NCBI GenBank assembly: GCA_016806645.1
Contig: JACSYO010002174.1
Location: 786,501 to 850,500 of the forward strand
Length of the DNA: 64,000 bases
Direction of reading: 5' to 3'
From: Ophiodon elongatus
Taxonomy: Eukaryota; Chordata; Actinopteri; Perciformes; Hexagrammidae
The notes under the pieces: model-generated
What the model was told of the DNA's origin: nothing
Databases searched by the model: none
Seen by the model: only the letters and a program-made list of their open reading frames with translations
Translations under genes and position numbers: made by a program
Shown: positions 10,779 through 23,111 of the stretch, piece by piece
Position numbering within the stretch: position 1 is the stretch's first letter
How the letters are laid out: every line of letters begins with the position of its first letter

Positions 10779-11742
10779 AGGGGAGAACGGGGCATCTTCA
10801 ATTTCTCAGGCTCAGTACATCACAGTCACTCATTTTCTATATTAAATCAAATAATACATTCTAGTGCACAAATGGATAATCTTCAGATTTGTATTTATCA
10901 CTTTAATTAACAGTTATAAATGGATATGTACAGAATTGGATTTGTGAAAAGTCGCCCCATCACTGGGTAAGTTGTCACACTCTGCGGGGTAAATTGTAAC
11001 GTCATATTTTTCAACAACTAACAACATGTATAAAATCAGAGGCTTTCCAAACTCATTTATGCAGTGAAACGTCTGATTCATTTAGACAGATGTTTCCAAT
11101 ACCAGGGCTTCATTAGTGCCGGTGCATTAAAAAACAGGAAGAACTCATGTAAGTAAATAAATGAACAAAAAACAAATAGTCTTCCCTGGGCAAGACAGAT
11201 TGATGTGCAGACCAAAACACACTCTTACTAAAAAACAAGTGTCAATAAATAACAAATTACCCCCACAAAAAATTCATCCTTTTTTCAGTTCCAATTCAAA
11301 ACTAAATGCAATATGAATAAACCAAACGGACGAGCCCAATGTTGTTTCAATATTGTTGCTGACACAGGCTACAAAGCCTAATGTGAGTCATCGGCAGAGT
11401 CACAGTACTGAGGCGGATAAACAGAGAACCCTTTTGTTCAAGCCTCATGTGTTGCATAAGGTACATATCACCCATATCGCCACATGTGACGATTAGCACT
11501 TAGCCTGCTGGCCGCAGAGTGACATGTTGCACACTGTGCAAAAAAAAATAAAAAAAAAAAAAAATCAAACAATTGAACATACTTATTCACTCCAGCAGTT
11601 TCGTTAAATTTGAACTTTTATGGTTGAAAAATAAAAAAAAAATTCTCCCCTCAGATTACATTGACGTACATAACTGTTTTTGAGATAGCGCCCTCTGGTG
11701 TTGGAGATATAACCAGTGTGACAAGATGCCCCATTCTCCTCA
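10779..11742. mobile_element. DNA transposon remnant with 20-bp terminal inverted repeats
   Basis: The left end AGGGGAGAACGGGGCATCTT (10779-10798) pairs with the right end at 11723-11742, whose reverse complement is TGAGGAGAATGGGGCATCTT (17 of 20 identical). Sub-terminal segments around 10950-11010 repeat the theme of CCCCATC and GTTGTCACACTCTG. The 964-bp interior has no transposase-like frame, so the copy is non-autonomous or internally deleted. I could not identify a clear target duplication. Confidence 0.7.
11686..11702 (-). promoter_or_regulatory. CTCF-like motif inside the transposon's right end
   Basis: The minus strand reads AACACCAGAGGGCGCTA, which fits the CTCF core (CCASYAGRKGGCRSY) at nearly all informative positions. 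It lies about 20 bp inside the right inverted repeat of the element above. Confidence 0.5.
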
Positions 11743-13031
11743 AAAAGAAATTTGGTTTCATTATTATGATTCCCTTTGAACCTTGTCTCCACGGTGTAAC
11801 AAAACCTCTCAGCCTCTCAGCAGCAGCAGCTCAGGGTCTGCCAGCAGCCAAACAGGGCAGCAGGGCAGCGTGGACCGTGACTGTTAGCAGCGTATTCCCA
11901 TGGGCCTGCGAAACCTGAACCACTGGGACACCACAGCAGGGATGTAATCACCACCATTACGCTCCAGGTGCTGCTGAAATAAAAGATGGAAACAAGCCTC
12001 CGGTGGTGTTGCCATGGATCAGAATCCAATTAAACACTGTTTAGCTCGACACAAACTGCCAGTCGTAGCCTGTTGACTCATGAAATTAATGTATTGTCGC
12101 GGCACAAAGAAAGCGTTGCAACAGAGAGTGCAGCATGACCCGAGTCAGCACCCATTCAAACCGCTGCAGCTTCATTCTCTGCTGATGTAAATTTCATGAG
12201 GCAATTGAAGTGTCAGAGAGAAGACACAACACTGCATCTGCAATTCCACGATCTGGGCTTTTTTTTGTTGTTGTCACTGCTCCGTTTTGAAGGTCATCTG
12301 TTTGCTTAAGCTTGCACACAAACACATGTCGGTACCTCCGAATGCAGTGTCACATTCATCCCCCAGGCAATTTATGCATACACATAAAAGCTAGTGGAGG
12401 TTAAGGGTTGCCACATTCCCTGGGAACCTGGTAATGGATATTTGGAAATGCCCCGAAGAGGTAACAAATGAGAGGTGTAAAGTTAAATGTCCTGTGAAAT
12501 CATCAGGAGATCTGAAACAAGCTGCATTTACAGCCGCGGGGAGGTTTCCACACACAATTATCTCGGGCACACCCGGCCACGGTGTGACTACAGGTCGGCG
12601 TCGCAGGTCTGCAGACGTCGCGGGGAAGTCAGAGTCAGGGATGAGGGAGCCGTCCCCCGGGTCACTGCGAAGACATGGGCTCGCCAGCTTGGCGTCCCTC
12701 CGCAGAGCGGTGTTAGTGGAGCGCTCCTGCCTGCCCGCTTCAAGCAGGTGCTCAGTTCCAGTGGCTTAATGTGGGACGCCAGAGTGCAGGCAGTCCGTCA
12801 AAACCACTTTGGATCAAATTAATGCAACCAGGTGTTGCCCCCGCAGTTGGGGCACAGGTGACACCTGCTACTTCCCTTTAATTAGAGCTCTAACAGCTGT
12901 TTCAGGATAGACCGAGAGGGAGAGGGTCCACCGGGTTAGTCTGCTGCCTCAGTCGCCGCTTGATACTGGTCACATTTGATTATCGCTGCTCGTTTTGGGT
13001 AATGCCGATACATAAATCAATACCTGGCAGA

Positions 13032-13049
13032 GGGGGGAGGGGGGTGGGG
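13032..13049 (+). other. G-quadruplex-forming run
   Basis: Runs of six, six and four G separated by single A and T bases. The six-G runs can be split, which gives the four G-tracts needed for an intramolecular quadruplex. Confidence 0.6.
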
Positions 13050-15055
13050 CTGTGCATTTTCCCCCTTTAGTGGCGAATAAAAAAAGTAATAATGACATTG
13101 AATGTGTTTGCCTTCTTGAATAATCAATTCCCCCTCAGAGCACGTAGCCTATAAGAAGAGCATGGCAAATCTGTCCAAAAAAAAAAAGGGACAAATATGA
13201 GTCGCTTGCTAAGTAAGGTGAAGATAAAAGAGGAGGCAGTCTTCATCTCGTTGCTGTGAAGAATCTTCAGGGGGCTGCAAGCTTTGAGAGTACTTTAGGT
13301 AGCTTTGATCTTTCTTGGATGCAGTAATAAGCATAGTGCAGATGAAGAGAGAGGGTATCCATCTTGAAATATGATTTCCCTTTGGTTCTGTAAAAAGGCT
13401 GAAAAGAGGTGGGTGGTCAGCTCCGGGGGCTCTGCAGGAAATTCTAAGCTCCTGACAAGGTGAGCTCATACATACAACTGTAGGATCTGAACAAAGTGAT
13501 ATTACTCCAAATGTTCGAGAGGCCCCTGCAGCCAGGGATCCTGTAAATCTGCCCCCCTTCCCTCCCGCAGTCTGTACGTCCCGGAGTGGAGGATCTGTGC
13601 CATAAACCGACCCGAGGAGATGACAGAACATTTCTAAACCTGCCTTTACACAGCATGCCTGATGCTGAGGTACAGGTGATAAAATAATGAATGACACCGG
13701 TGTGATGATTGCTCTCGTCATACGTATGCAAATATACAGTATATGTCATTTTAATAATATGACAACAGGGTTCACTCATCCAGGGATTTGGAATCAGAAT
13801 TAAAAGAGATCTTTTTATGAATGGCACAAAGACGACGTTTCCTTTAACAAATGGAAACCCAGATGCTCCTTCTCTCCAGGTCTAAACAGTTCAAAGGTCA
13901 GTCCCACGTAAGAGGTCCATTAACCAGCAGAGAGCAGTATTGTGGCAGCAAAGTCCTCCCCCATCATAGCTTAATAATTTAGTATGCAAAGAGGAAACGG
14001 AGATAGTCGTGTATCTCATGCTTTCTTTGCTGACAGTGTTTTGGCTCCAAAGGCTTTTCATCAGGTCAGATGTATGAATGACATCCCCGACACTACAGAG
14101 AGAGGCTGTACAACAGAGATTAAGACTTCAAAATCCTTTCAAGAGACAGAACATTAATATTATTATGTGCACTGCAGCTTTACTCACAGCATTTGCTATT
14201 CTTATTCGTATTCTATTCTATTATAAAGCAGAATAATTACTTGTGTGAATAAACAGGTGGGTTGGAGTTGGACATGAACATAAACTGGTTAGTAGAACAT
14301 GTCTTATTGACAGAATGGGACTTATTTACTTAATGTAAAAAAAAATTGTTCTGTTCCCATGTTTGTTGAATAAAAAAAAGTGGTAAAAAAGAGATGTGAA
14401 AATGTGTTTGTGTGCAGGTACAGGTACAAAAGGAAGGCTCTTTTATTCTTTTCTTTGTGCTGCACAGGCTCACAAAGGTGACAGAAGACCAGAGAGACAC
14501 CGAGAATGGAAGATGAACACACAAACACACATAAAATAAAACCACAGTGAATACACCTGAGTCAAGAATGCCTTTTGGCGGTTTGTGAACAAATAAAATC
14601 TGTGGGTGTCTGACCTTGGCACAAGTTGCCAGCTTCAAACTGGGTCAGCAGTCACCTCTACTTGCGGAAAATATATTCTTCATTTGTGCGCACGTTGAAG
14701 TCTAATGCTCCGGGTGGATGCATCCGCAGAGCCGCATGTCACTGCACGGGCAGGTAAATGTTCGCACTCGTTTGCGGCGGAAGGAAGAAGATAAGTTAAT
14801 TTTCGGTGGCACCTGTGACCCGCCGCCGTTTCTGTCACAAACAAGTGCCTCTGTGAATAAGGAGGGCGAGAGGAAGATGCATGGTGGCAGAGTCTAGTTG
14901 TTTTTGTCCCGACAGCCTCTGGGCGGACGTATGCAGAGCGCTGCCAAAGTGTCATCGCATGCTATTGATTTAGGAAACCTCCGGAGCTGATTGATGATTT
15001 CCACTCCGGACTCTGAACAATGTTCAGTTTTGCATGTGACAGAGTTGCTCCATAT

Positions 15056-15096
15056 GGGAGAGGGGAGGTGGAGTTGGGGAGGTGGGGAACGGGGGG
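15056..15096 (+). other. G-quadruplex-forming region
   Basis: Several G3-G6 tracts separated by short loops over about 40 nt on the plus strand; at least four tracts of three or more G are present. Confidence 0.6.
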
Positions 15097-18000
15097 CACC
15101 ATATTTTCCATTGTTTTTAATAACATTCATTATCATTTCAAACCCTTCAGCATATACATTACTTTCCTTTGAATTCTATCAACAGTGCTTTGCCAGAGCT
15201 GGAGCCCGAAACATAAATGAAGCAGTGCAAAGTAATTCAGTCCTTCAACCAGCTGCCTCCCCGGTGAACAGACACACAGACACATCCCTGAACATGCCCA
15301 AGGGCTCTTATCACGTCCAGCTGTCAAACGGGTGCTGATCCATCATCCAAGTTATGTGTTCACATTGTGACACTTTGACCTCTCTGAATAAATCTTTCAT
15401 ATGTTTGAATAAGTTGGATGCTCACTGATTTTGTGCTTGAATATGAATTTCCACGGTTCTCTTTAAACATCAAACACGTCTACTGTGCATGGTGTGTGGG
15501 TTTGAGTGTGTACATGCCGGCCGGTATACAGGTGTTTATTGTCTCTTTGAGGGACAGATCAACAAGGACGTACACGTTGGTGCCAGTTTTTTTGTTGCAC
15601 TTATCTTTTCATCCTACACAGCAGACTTTTCCAGATTCTTCCTCTTCTTTTTGCTCCTCATCAAACACAAATTGTGATCTATTCCCGAGTACCGCTACCT
15701 AAAACAACAAAGCTGCATTACTGGTAACCTTGGAAACTGCAGTCTTGTTTGAAATGGCTGTAGCAGTGGCCCTTCAAAAATGTTAAATTATTCAACCATC
15801 AACAACAATGTATCGTGTGGAAAATGAACCCCGCACAAATCAAAATCCTACTATTTGATTTTTTTTTTTTTTTTTGACATATAAATATTAAATAATAAAA
15901 TATGAGAACAACAGCATTGTAACTGGTTAAAAAAAATAAATAAATCAGTACTGCAGTATACACACCAATGATCAGGCTGTGAATTTCCTCAACACAAGTG
16001 TAATTTCATCTACACAACACAACACAACACACTTTTATTTGCAGCAAAGTAAAGAGGATTTAACAGTTCTGCAGGAATCAATAACAGACTTTGTGGACTT
16101 AATCCATCAAAAACAGTTGAAATGTGAGTGGGAAGACCCTTTGATTCTCTGTCTGGCCATAGAAAACAGTTCCAGTTGCCATATTTTCTGTTGTTAAAAC
16201 ACTGAGATGAATCCTTTACTTGTAGGATGGGGAAGATTATGCTGCAGGCAAACTTGGCAAGACTCACAAGTTTGTATTTGAGCTCGGAGAGACTACACTC
16301 TATCTGGTGTAACTGGTATAATGAACTCAAGCTTCTCCCCTGGTATGCCCCTCTAATCTTGAAATAGGAACATAGAAATATTGTGATCCATTATGGTAAT
16401 ATTGAAGCGGAGTGTAGCTTGTGTGAAATCATGAAAATAATTCAAGCTGTTCCACTCAAATCATTTTTCAGTGCCGTCTGTGACTCTTCTTCAAGAACAG
16501 AGAATAAACGCAGACGTTCATACAAAAACAGAGATTCATAACTACACGTTATTAATCTCTGTATACATACATATGTGTGCATGCAAAACAAACACATATC
16601 CCCCAATATAGAGAATCATTTCAACAGAAAAATGATAGTGCATGCAGGTTCCACCTGAAATTTTAGCACCAAGGGGAATGCCACTAAATTACCACTATAC
16701 CAAATATATTTGATTCGAATTCCTCTGAGACAAAAAAATTAAATAAATAGTCAGACCCTCCAACTATAAGCTAATATAATTCTATATGTATTCATGTTGC
16801 CAAGCGTTATCACCATTCATTTAAATTGGCTGTTGATGCTGTTGTTCAACACTACAATATACATTTCTTAAATGATCTTAGATGACTTGACTCCCTCCCG
16901 CTGCATAGTTTAAAGCCACATCCTCTTTATTACAGTGACAGTACGACAGTATGACACGGCACGGATCGCGATTTGACCCCATTCCTTGTTTTTAGCAGGT
17001 GTCTTCCTTCTGCTGCTGACGCTGTGCAACATTATAAACTCTCCTTCATGGATCTCTGGAAGCAGGACGTCAATATAGGACATATGTGGCAGGACGCACA
17101 GCCTTATTACCGGGCCATTAATTATACTAATTTACAATTCATCATGTTTACGCTGGTCATTTACACAGTTACCTGAAGTTAGGAGCGTTTGATGAATCTG
17201 ACGAGGCTCGTTCGTACAAGTGAGTACGTACCGGCGGCACAAAAAAAAGGTAAGAGACGGTTAAGAAGAGAAAAGGAAAATGTTCTGCATGAGAATCATT
17301 GTCTGCCTGACACCAAGTTTGAAATTCAAAAACAATAGAACTACGAATGCAAATAACTACACTTGGCTATCTGCATTAGATACATCATTCAAAGCTTAAG
17401 CCTGTGTGTGACGTTTGTTAAACATGTGCACCCAGAATGCACCTGTGAAAACTCCTGTAACCAATTAGATCACAAATCAGAGCTTGAACAATGGAGGCCA
17501 ATTTTCATTGCATTGTACAATAATATGTTCTATGTCATCTCCAGTTAAAGTACACGTCTACTGTTAGTTGTATTGAGAATAAACAATTTTTACAATAATA
17601 TTGTTTTATTTTTGGTTCATCAGTGTGCAGTTAGTATGTGGAAATAGCTATTTATTTAGTGTTTGTGTGTAAAGTTGTGGTGCAAAAAAAATGTTTGAAT
17701 GATTTTTCTTTTGCAAGAGATGTAAGATATTATGTGTCCTAGTTTTAGTTTTTTGTGTGTGAAGTTATGATAAACAGGGTTCTAGTTTAAAAAAAGAATG
17801 TGTCTGACTGGAAAGGATCATTCTTCAATGTTATTCAACATGTTTTTCTTATTGTCAACAAACTCCATTAACTATTAACCGGATGGATGTTTTGCTTAAT
17901 TAACATCCCCTCAGAGACTACAAGAGAGATTGGGCTCAACAATAAAAATAATGGTGCTTGTCAACTTTTTAGAACATAGTATCAAAAACACTTTTTGTCA

Positions 18001-18012
18001 CCCCCCCCCCCC
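18001..18012. repeat. C12 homopolymer
   Basis: Twelve consecutive C bases. Long C/G homopolymers are uncommon in vertebrate DNA and prone to sequencing length error. Confidence 0.9.
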
Positions 18013-20020
18013 TCCCAATCATTTATGCCAAACAGTATTCCAGTATATTATGTTTTTATTAGCACATAATGTGCTGTTCAATGACTGAAACTCACCAAAC
18101 ACAAGTTAGTTTTAGGTCATTGCAACAACACTGTTAGGCCCATATCCTCTGAGCTGGCATCGTCATTCTCAGATTTCCCTCTGAAGACACAAAGCTTTAC
18201 AAAAGGCTCATGAGTGTATAATTTCATAATTTAAAAACAAGGCTTTAGGCTCCCTCAAACAGCTGGGCCCAAACAGGAGTATTACTTACTAGAAGGATTG
18301 TGTTTTTTGGCTTTCCTTGTTGACAAATAATTAGCAGCCTTATCTATTTTGAATACGGTGTATAATGTTTACTATAAAGTACCTGTCTTTTTTCCTCCAT
18401 TTATCCATTTTCCCTGAAACTACAACATTATCTTGCTTTACTCTCACCACAGCCATATTTACCCTGCTCACCATCTGGTCCATACAACATCCACATCCAC
18501 ACCTTGACTACTCTGACATAAAGACACAAACTAGATATTATTTACACCACAGCATATTGCCCCATCTCAGTTCACAGATCTGATCAGAGGTTTTTCAGCC
18601 TCTCCTTCAATTTATAAGCTTCGCACCGTAGCCATACAGTTCTTTTTTCTTCCCAGAGTACAGTACACAGGGGCATGATTACCTCTCTACCTGTGTGATG
18701 GAGACATTTCCTCCATGACTTGGGGTCCCTTCATGCTTTCATTACAACACAACCATACATCTTCCCTGTATCTTGATGGTGTTCAGGGAGTGCAGCAGCC
18801 ATCTGGGGAAGCATACAGACATACAACACTATTATTTGTGGCAACCTATCACAACCAACCTCACCTTTTTAATTCTGATTTAGAGGGAGAAGCGAGCGGT
18901 TGGGCGGAGGTGCTGATGATACAATCCCCTTCATGCCGGGCCTACGGAACAAAAGAGACCATGGAGACCAACTCTCCTTCCAAGAGACACATGAATCATC
19001 TCTGACAAGGCTCCTCCTCCTGCGGTGTTGCCGCCATGAATTATCAACCTCTGTAAAGACCTTGATCAATTAGTCAATTGCTCAACTGCAGCCCTCAATT
19101 AACAAGGTGATTCCCAATGCTGCTTGCTCCTAACATGTTGTGCATTACTTGACGCTGCCAATTAAAGCAGCGCTCCGCCGCAGCTCTCAGAGGCGATACT
19201 GGGTAAGTATACTGAGGGATTCATCTATAACCACTCTGTGCCTGTGAAGCTGAAAATGAGGGGGTAGAAAGCATCTCCCTCAGATTGATGTGCTCAGGGA
19301 TGCTGTTAGAGAATTGATTTTGTTATAAATTCAGAGAGAAGGTGCCAATCACCTGTGTTGGCAGCCAAAAACACCCAGTCTGAACAGAATTTGAAACGAA
19401 GGCAGGGGTAAAAGGAGGTGTCTGCGGGTTCAAACAGAATACAGATTGGCAGTGGGATGTGAGGGCCCCCAGTGTTCCAGAGCAACATACCACTACCCTA
19501 AGTCCACTCCAATAGACCGTTGCATGTGTCAAGGGGACTCTGGTGCGTGAGGCTTGCTGTAATTGGAGCAATCTGCTCCCTTGGCCTAGAGCTGCAGAGG
19601 CTGTTACATGTTTGAAGTCATAACCCTGGCAAGATGTCCTCCATTTCCCACTGCTGGTGAGCTGCGCTGCAGCTTGTTCAAGAAGCACCAACCTCCGCAT
19701 GCTCTTCACTGCACCTAAATGCCCTCTGACATTTGCACTTACGAAGCTGCCATCATGTTTTCATGCTTGGTCTATCCCAATCCATGTTTCTGTCTGTGAA
19801 TTAGAGAGACAATCTCAATAAAGTACAGTAGCAGCAGAGGTTGAATCCATGTGTGTTTAGTTGCATTTCATTTTTTTCTTCTCATACTAAACCCAATGTG
19901 CTGCTTTCTTAAAGGTTAATCTTTGAGCAGTGACTTTGAATTGCTGTAGGCCATAAATATACATGAATGATAGAACTTTGTGGTAGCATTTGTGTGGGAA
20001 TTGTTGCCTTTTGACAGGCG

Positions 20021-20140
20021 TTTCCCCCCCCGTTTTCCAGTCTTTGTGCTAAGCTAAGCTAACCGGCGGTTTTACATATTTATTGTACATACATGAGAAT
20101 TTGTTAAGCTTATTTTAGAAAATGCAGAACTATTCTTTTA
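20021..20140 (+). repeat. Fragment of the GCTAAGCTAA palindromic dispersed family
   Basis: It contains TTTTCCAGTCTTTGTGCTA followed by AGCTAAGCTAACCGG and ends AGAACTATTCTTTTAA. This is the right half of a repeat family also present in this window near 37.7-38.1, 38.9, 50.6-50.9 and 56.0 kb. Confidence 0.7.
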
Positions 20141-22804
20141 ATCATATCTAACCAAAAAAAGGAAACAATATATATTCCAGACTGTTGCCAACAAGAGTCA
20201 TTTGACAGAATTATCTGCAAATTTGTATTATACTGTTTCGAGCCAGAACATATCCCCATATTTTTGTCAAATCAATCCTTGTGCTGTTTCCATGTCTCCA
20301 CATCGTAACCCATTCACTGGCCATGAAAGAGCTCCATAATTTGCCTCTCGATGCTCCTAAGTGAATCAAATAACAAACAATACATTGGTCATTTTCAGGC
20401 TTGTCTCATCTGCATATACTGCAGGTGCTATTTGTTTGACTTCACTTCACTCAGCACAGCAGTGACACTGTGTCAGAGGATGCAGAGGGAAAATGTCCAG
20501 CAGGTCTCAGGTGATCTCTGTTGAAGTGCTAATCCATGTAATAGAACAACTGTGTTGTCTCTCAGCTCGAGAGCACAACACATGAATGGCCTCTCAAATC
20601 CTCGCATTAATATTGGAGTTGATAGACTCCCATCAAAGCTGCTGGGCCGGATGCATTACATTTCCTGGCTCTTTGAAATCACTTTTTTTTCCCCACTTCA
20701 TTCTTTTTTCAAATTAGACATGCTTTGTTGGAGGAGTGTCTTCCTCAGAAGAGAGATGAGGGCCGCAGATCTTTTCCAGAGCCGGCTGCTGAAAACAATT
20801 CTGCTCGCACCGTGTGAATAATCTGCCTTTATTTTAAGTGGTTGTGATTCCTTTAATAAGACACAAATGTGATTTGAGTGAATGACTGTATCGAAAACAC
20901 AACCGGGAAGAATCTCATCCAGGGATGTTTGTCTTATCTGTGTCAGTCGCACTGATCCACAGGGGTGCCCGAACAAATCACATTAATTTTCTAATTGCAT
21001 CAAAATCTTTGGCTTTTAAACCTTCAGTCTGCAGTAAGTTGTCATGCTGTGGTGCTGCTCGGCGAACAGGAATACTGACACCTCCTCTTGCATTCCTACA
21101 TCCGAGGCAGTTGACATCCGTCGGGCTCCATGTGAGGCCATCTCAATCATTTGAAACATGTATTCCCACGTGCCCTGAATTGTATCTGACAGCCTGCATA
21201 ATTGCAGGACTCATGCGGGTCGTGCAGGTCCCGATAAAGGCAAGTCGGGAAAGGTTTCTCAGTGGCTGCAGATGTTTTTTCTAATCAAATGAGAATATTG
21301 CAGGTGTGATGAGAATAATTAAAAGTAATTAGCGCACTGCTGCTTCGAGTTATACGCATAGTCGTGGCTTAAATTAGGACATCGCTGATGCTCTTCCTTT
21401 AATCCATGTGGTCCCCGGCATGCCGCGCACATATGTCACATCGTCTTGTATATCTTATTACCAGAAGAAAAACATAAAATATATAGCAGAGGTCAAAGAA
21501 ATTGATAAAATCTTCATGCACTTACAAGCTGTTCAGTGAATTTAGTGCCATACCGCAAGAAAATAAGCTAAAAGGGAAAGAAAATATTAGCACACTGTGT
21601 TGAAATGATGAAGTGCATTGTGTCCTTGCCTTGTTGATATGAAAGTATGTTTTTGCAGGCTAATTTAATTGTTTTTTCTTCTCCCTACTATTTTATAATG
21701 AGATTTGTGTCCAGATGAATATCTTATGCTAGCTCTGCTGTGATGACAGGGAACCCGAGTTAAGCCATTTGTTTTTTTGTTTTAGGTTATCTGGCAGCAG
21801 AGCATGGGCTGTTTGTGCGCACTCAATACACACATAAGACACACAACACAAAGTGAATAACTACCACATTTCTATACACTAAACCGCTTTGCTGGAGTTC
21901 TCATTTTCTGTACATATTACCTCCAGCTGTGCGAAACAACAGCATTGATTGCACAGTGGGACATTAACAACATACAGATGATGTTTGTGTCTAATGCTGC
22001 TGTTCCAGAGCCACGCTGTTTATAGATATTTATCAGAAGAATCACCAAGCTAATCAGGACCAAGGTTCCGTACGAACACAGTCAATATCTTGCTGTTCTG
22101 AGCACTTCTGAGGGACTGTTTCTACCTGTTATCAGTCAAAGCAGGTAAAGTGCTTTATGTTAGGAGCCACACTTTATGAAAAACCAGTGGGTTTGAAACA
22201 CCACAGTAATGTGTTGCCAAAGTTGAGAAAATATTGGTCAAAGTATTGATCAAAGATGTAATGTGGTCTGGAATACAATTAAAAACAAATAATTTACTAT
22301 GTTTTAAAGTCACTGCTGCTATCAGAAACTACTGAGATCACAACATTTATGGTGATTGTTCAGTGCCATGACCTGATAACCTGTTACCACACGGATCGGT
22401 TATTTTTAAAAAGACTGAAAATCAGAAAATTACAAGGTTGTCTGATTCTTGAGGAAGAAAAGCCTCATAAATCACCTTTACAAATGGGCATAATCATCAC
22501 AGTGTGGGGCAATCAATTTTATTATCACAGTCTTTTACCACCAGGTGTCTTAGTATGTGGGTGGTCACAACATCATTACGTAAAGACTTCGTGGCACAAA
22601 GAGAACATCTGGACATGTTGAGTTTCAGATTACTGAACATTTCATTTCTGCATTTCCATTAACTGCTACAACTTTATTTTTTGCCATTTTCTCACCTACA
22701 CATCATGTTGCATTGAATCTCTCATTGAGTTGTTTCTCCACTCATCTTTTTACTGAGATTTTCCTTGTCTGCTTTAGAGATCTCAGGCTGTGTTGGGAGC
22801 AGTT
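20141..22804. other. Non-coding stretch, no gene recognised
   Basis: The frames at 20552-20821 and 20925-21284 lack start context, splice partners or family motifs. I see nothing else to report. Confidence 0.45.
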
Positions 22805-22879
22805 TCCGTTGTGGGCCCGTAAAGCCCATTGAGACATTTTATGTGATAACGAGTCATACAAATAAACTTGACTTGACTT
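22805..22879 (+). mobile_element. L2-like LINE 3' tail
   Basis: The sequence runs from GTGGGCCCGTAAAGCCCATT through GAGACATTTTATGTGATAAC to CATACAAATAAACTTGACTT. The ending 'TAYAYAAATAAACTTGACTTGACT' type is what I recall of teleost L2-like LINE 3' ends. Only the tail is present, consistent with 5' truncation. Confidence 0.55.
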
Positions 22880-22880
22880 C

Positions 22881-23111
22881 ACAAGGCTCCTCCTCTGGGT
22901 GCTCCAGTTTCCTCCTGCAGTCCAAAGACATGCAGGTCAGGCTGACTGCAGCGTCTGAGTTTCCCACATGTGTGAATGTGAAGATATGCGTTAGCCTGTG
23001 ATAGGCTGCTGACCCTGTCCCAGATGTTTCCCTGCCTTTCTCCTACAGCATGCAGCCACTGTTTGAGCCTGAATAAAGAGTCAAATCAGGTATAGACAAT
23101 GGATGGATGGA
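22881..23111 (+). repeat. Degenerate copy of a widespread teleost dispersed repeat ending in GGAT repeats
   Basis: Recognised by 'GTTTCCTCCTGCAGTCCAAA', 'GACATGCAGGTCAGG', 'TGTGAATGTG' and the end 'GACAATGGATGGATGG'. It directly follows the L2-like tail. The exact family name is not certain. Confidence 0.6.

Larger units (their letters stand above)
11743..20020. other. Long non-coding stretch, no gene recognised
   Basis: No open frame here has a recognisable domain or plausible splice chain. GC-richer patches occur at about 11.8-12.0 and 12.53-12.82 kb. Candidate conserved non-coding segments (judged only by texture) are at about 16.93-17.23 and 18.95-19.25 kb. G-rich runs lie at 13.03 and 15.06-15.10 kb, and a C homopolymer at 18001-18012. 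Confidence 0.45.

Noticed and set aside
12434..12822. Two overlapping 111-codon plus-strand frames
   Set aside because: Both are open because the patch is GC-rich; neither has a domain, splice chain or plausible codon periodicity.
13209..13827. Overlapping minus-strand frames of 170 and 127 codons
   Set aside because: Mutually exclusive frames with no motif; ordinary for random sequence of this composition.
14036..14085. 'GTTTTGGCTCCAAAGGCTTT' then TCATCAGG, like termini of some fish repeats
   Set aside because: I could not find a second end or enough extended similarity to call an element.
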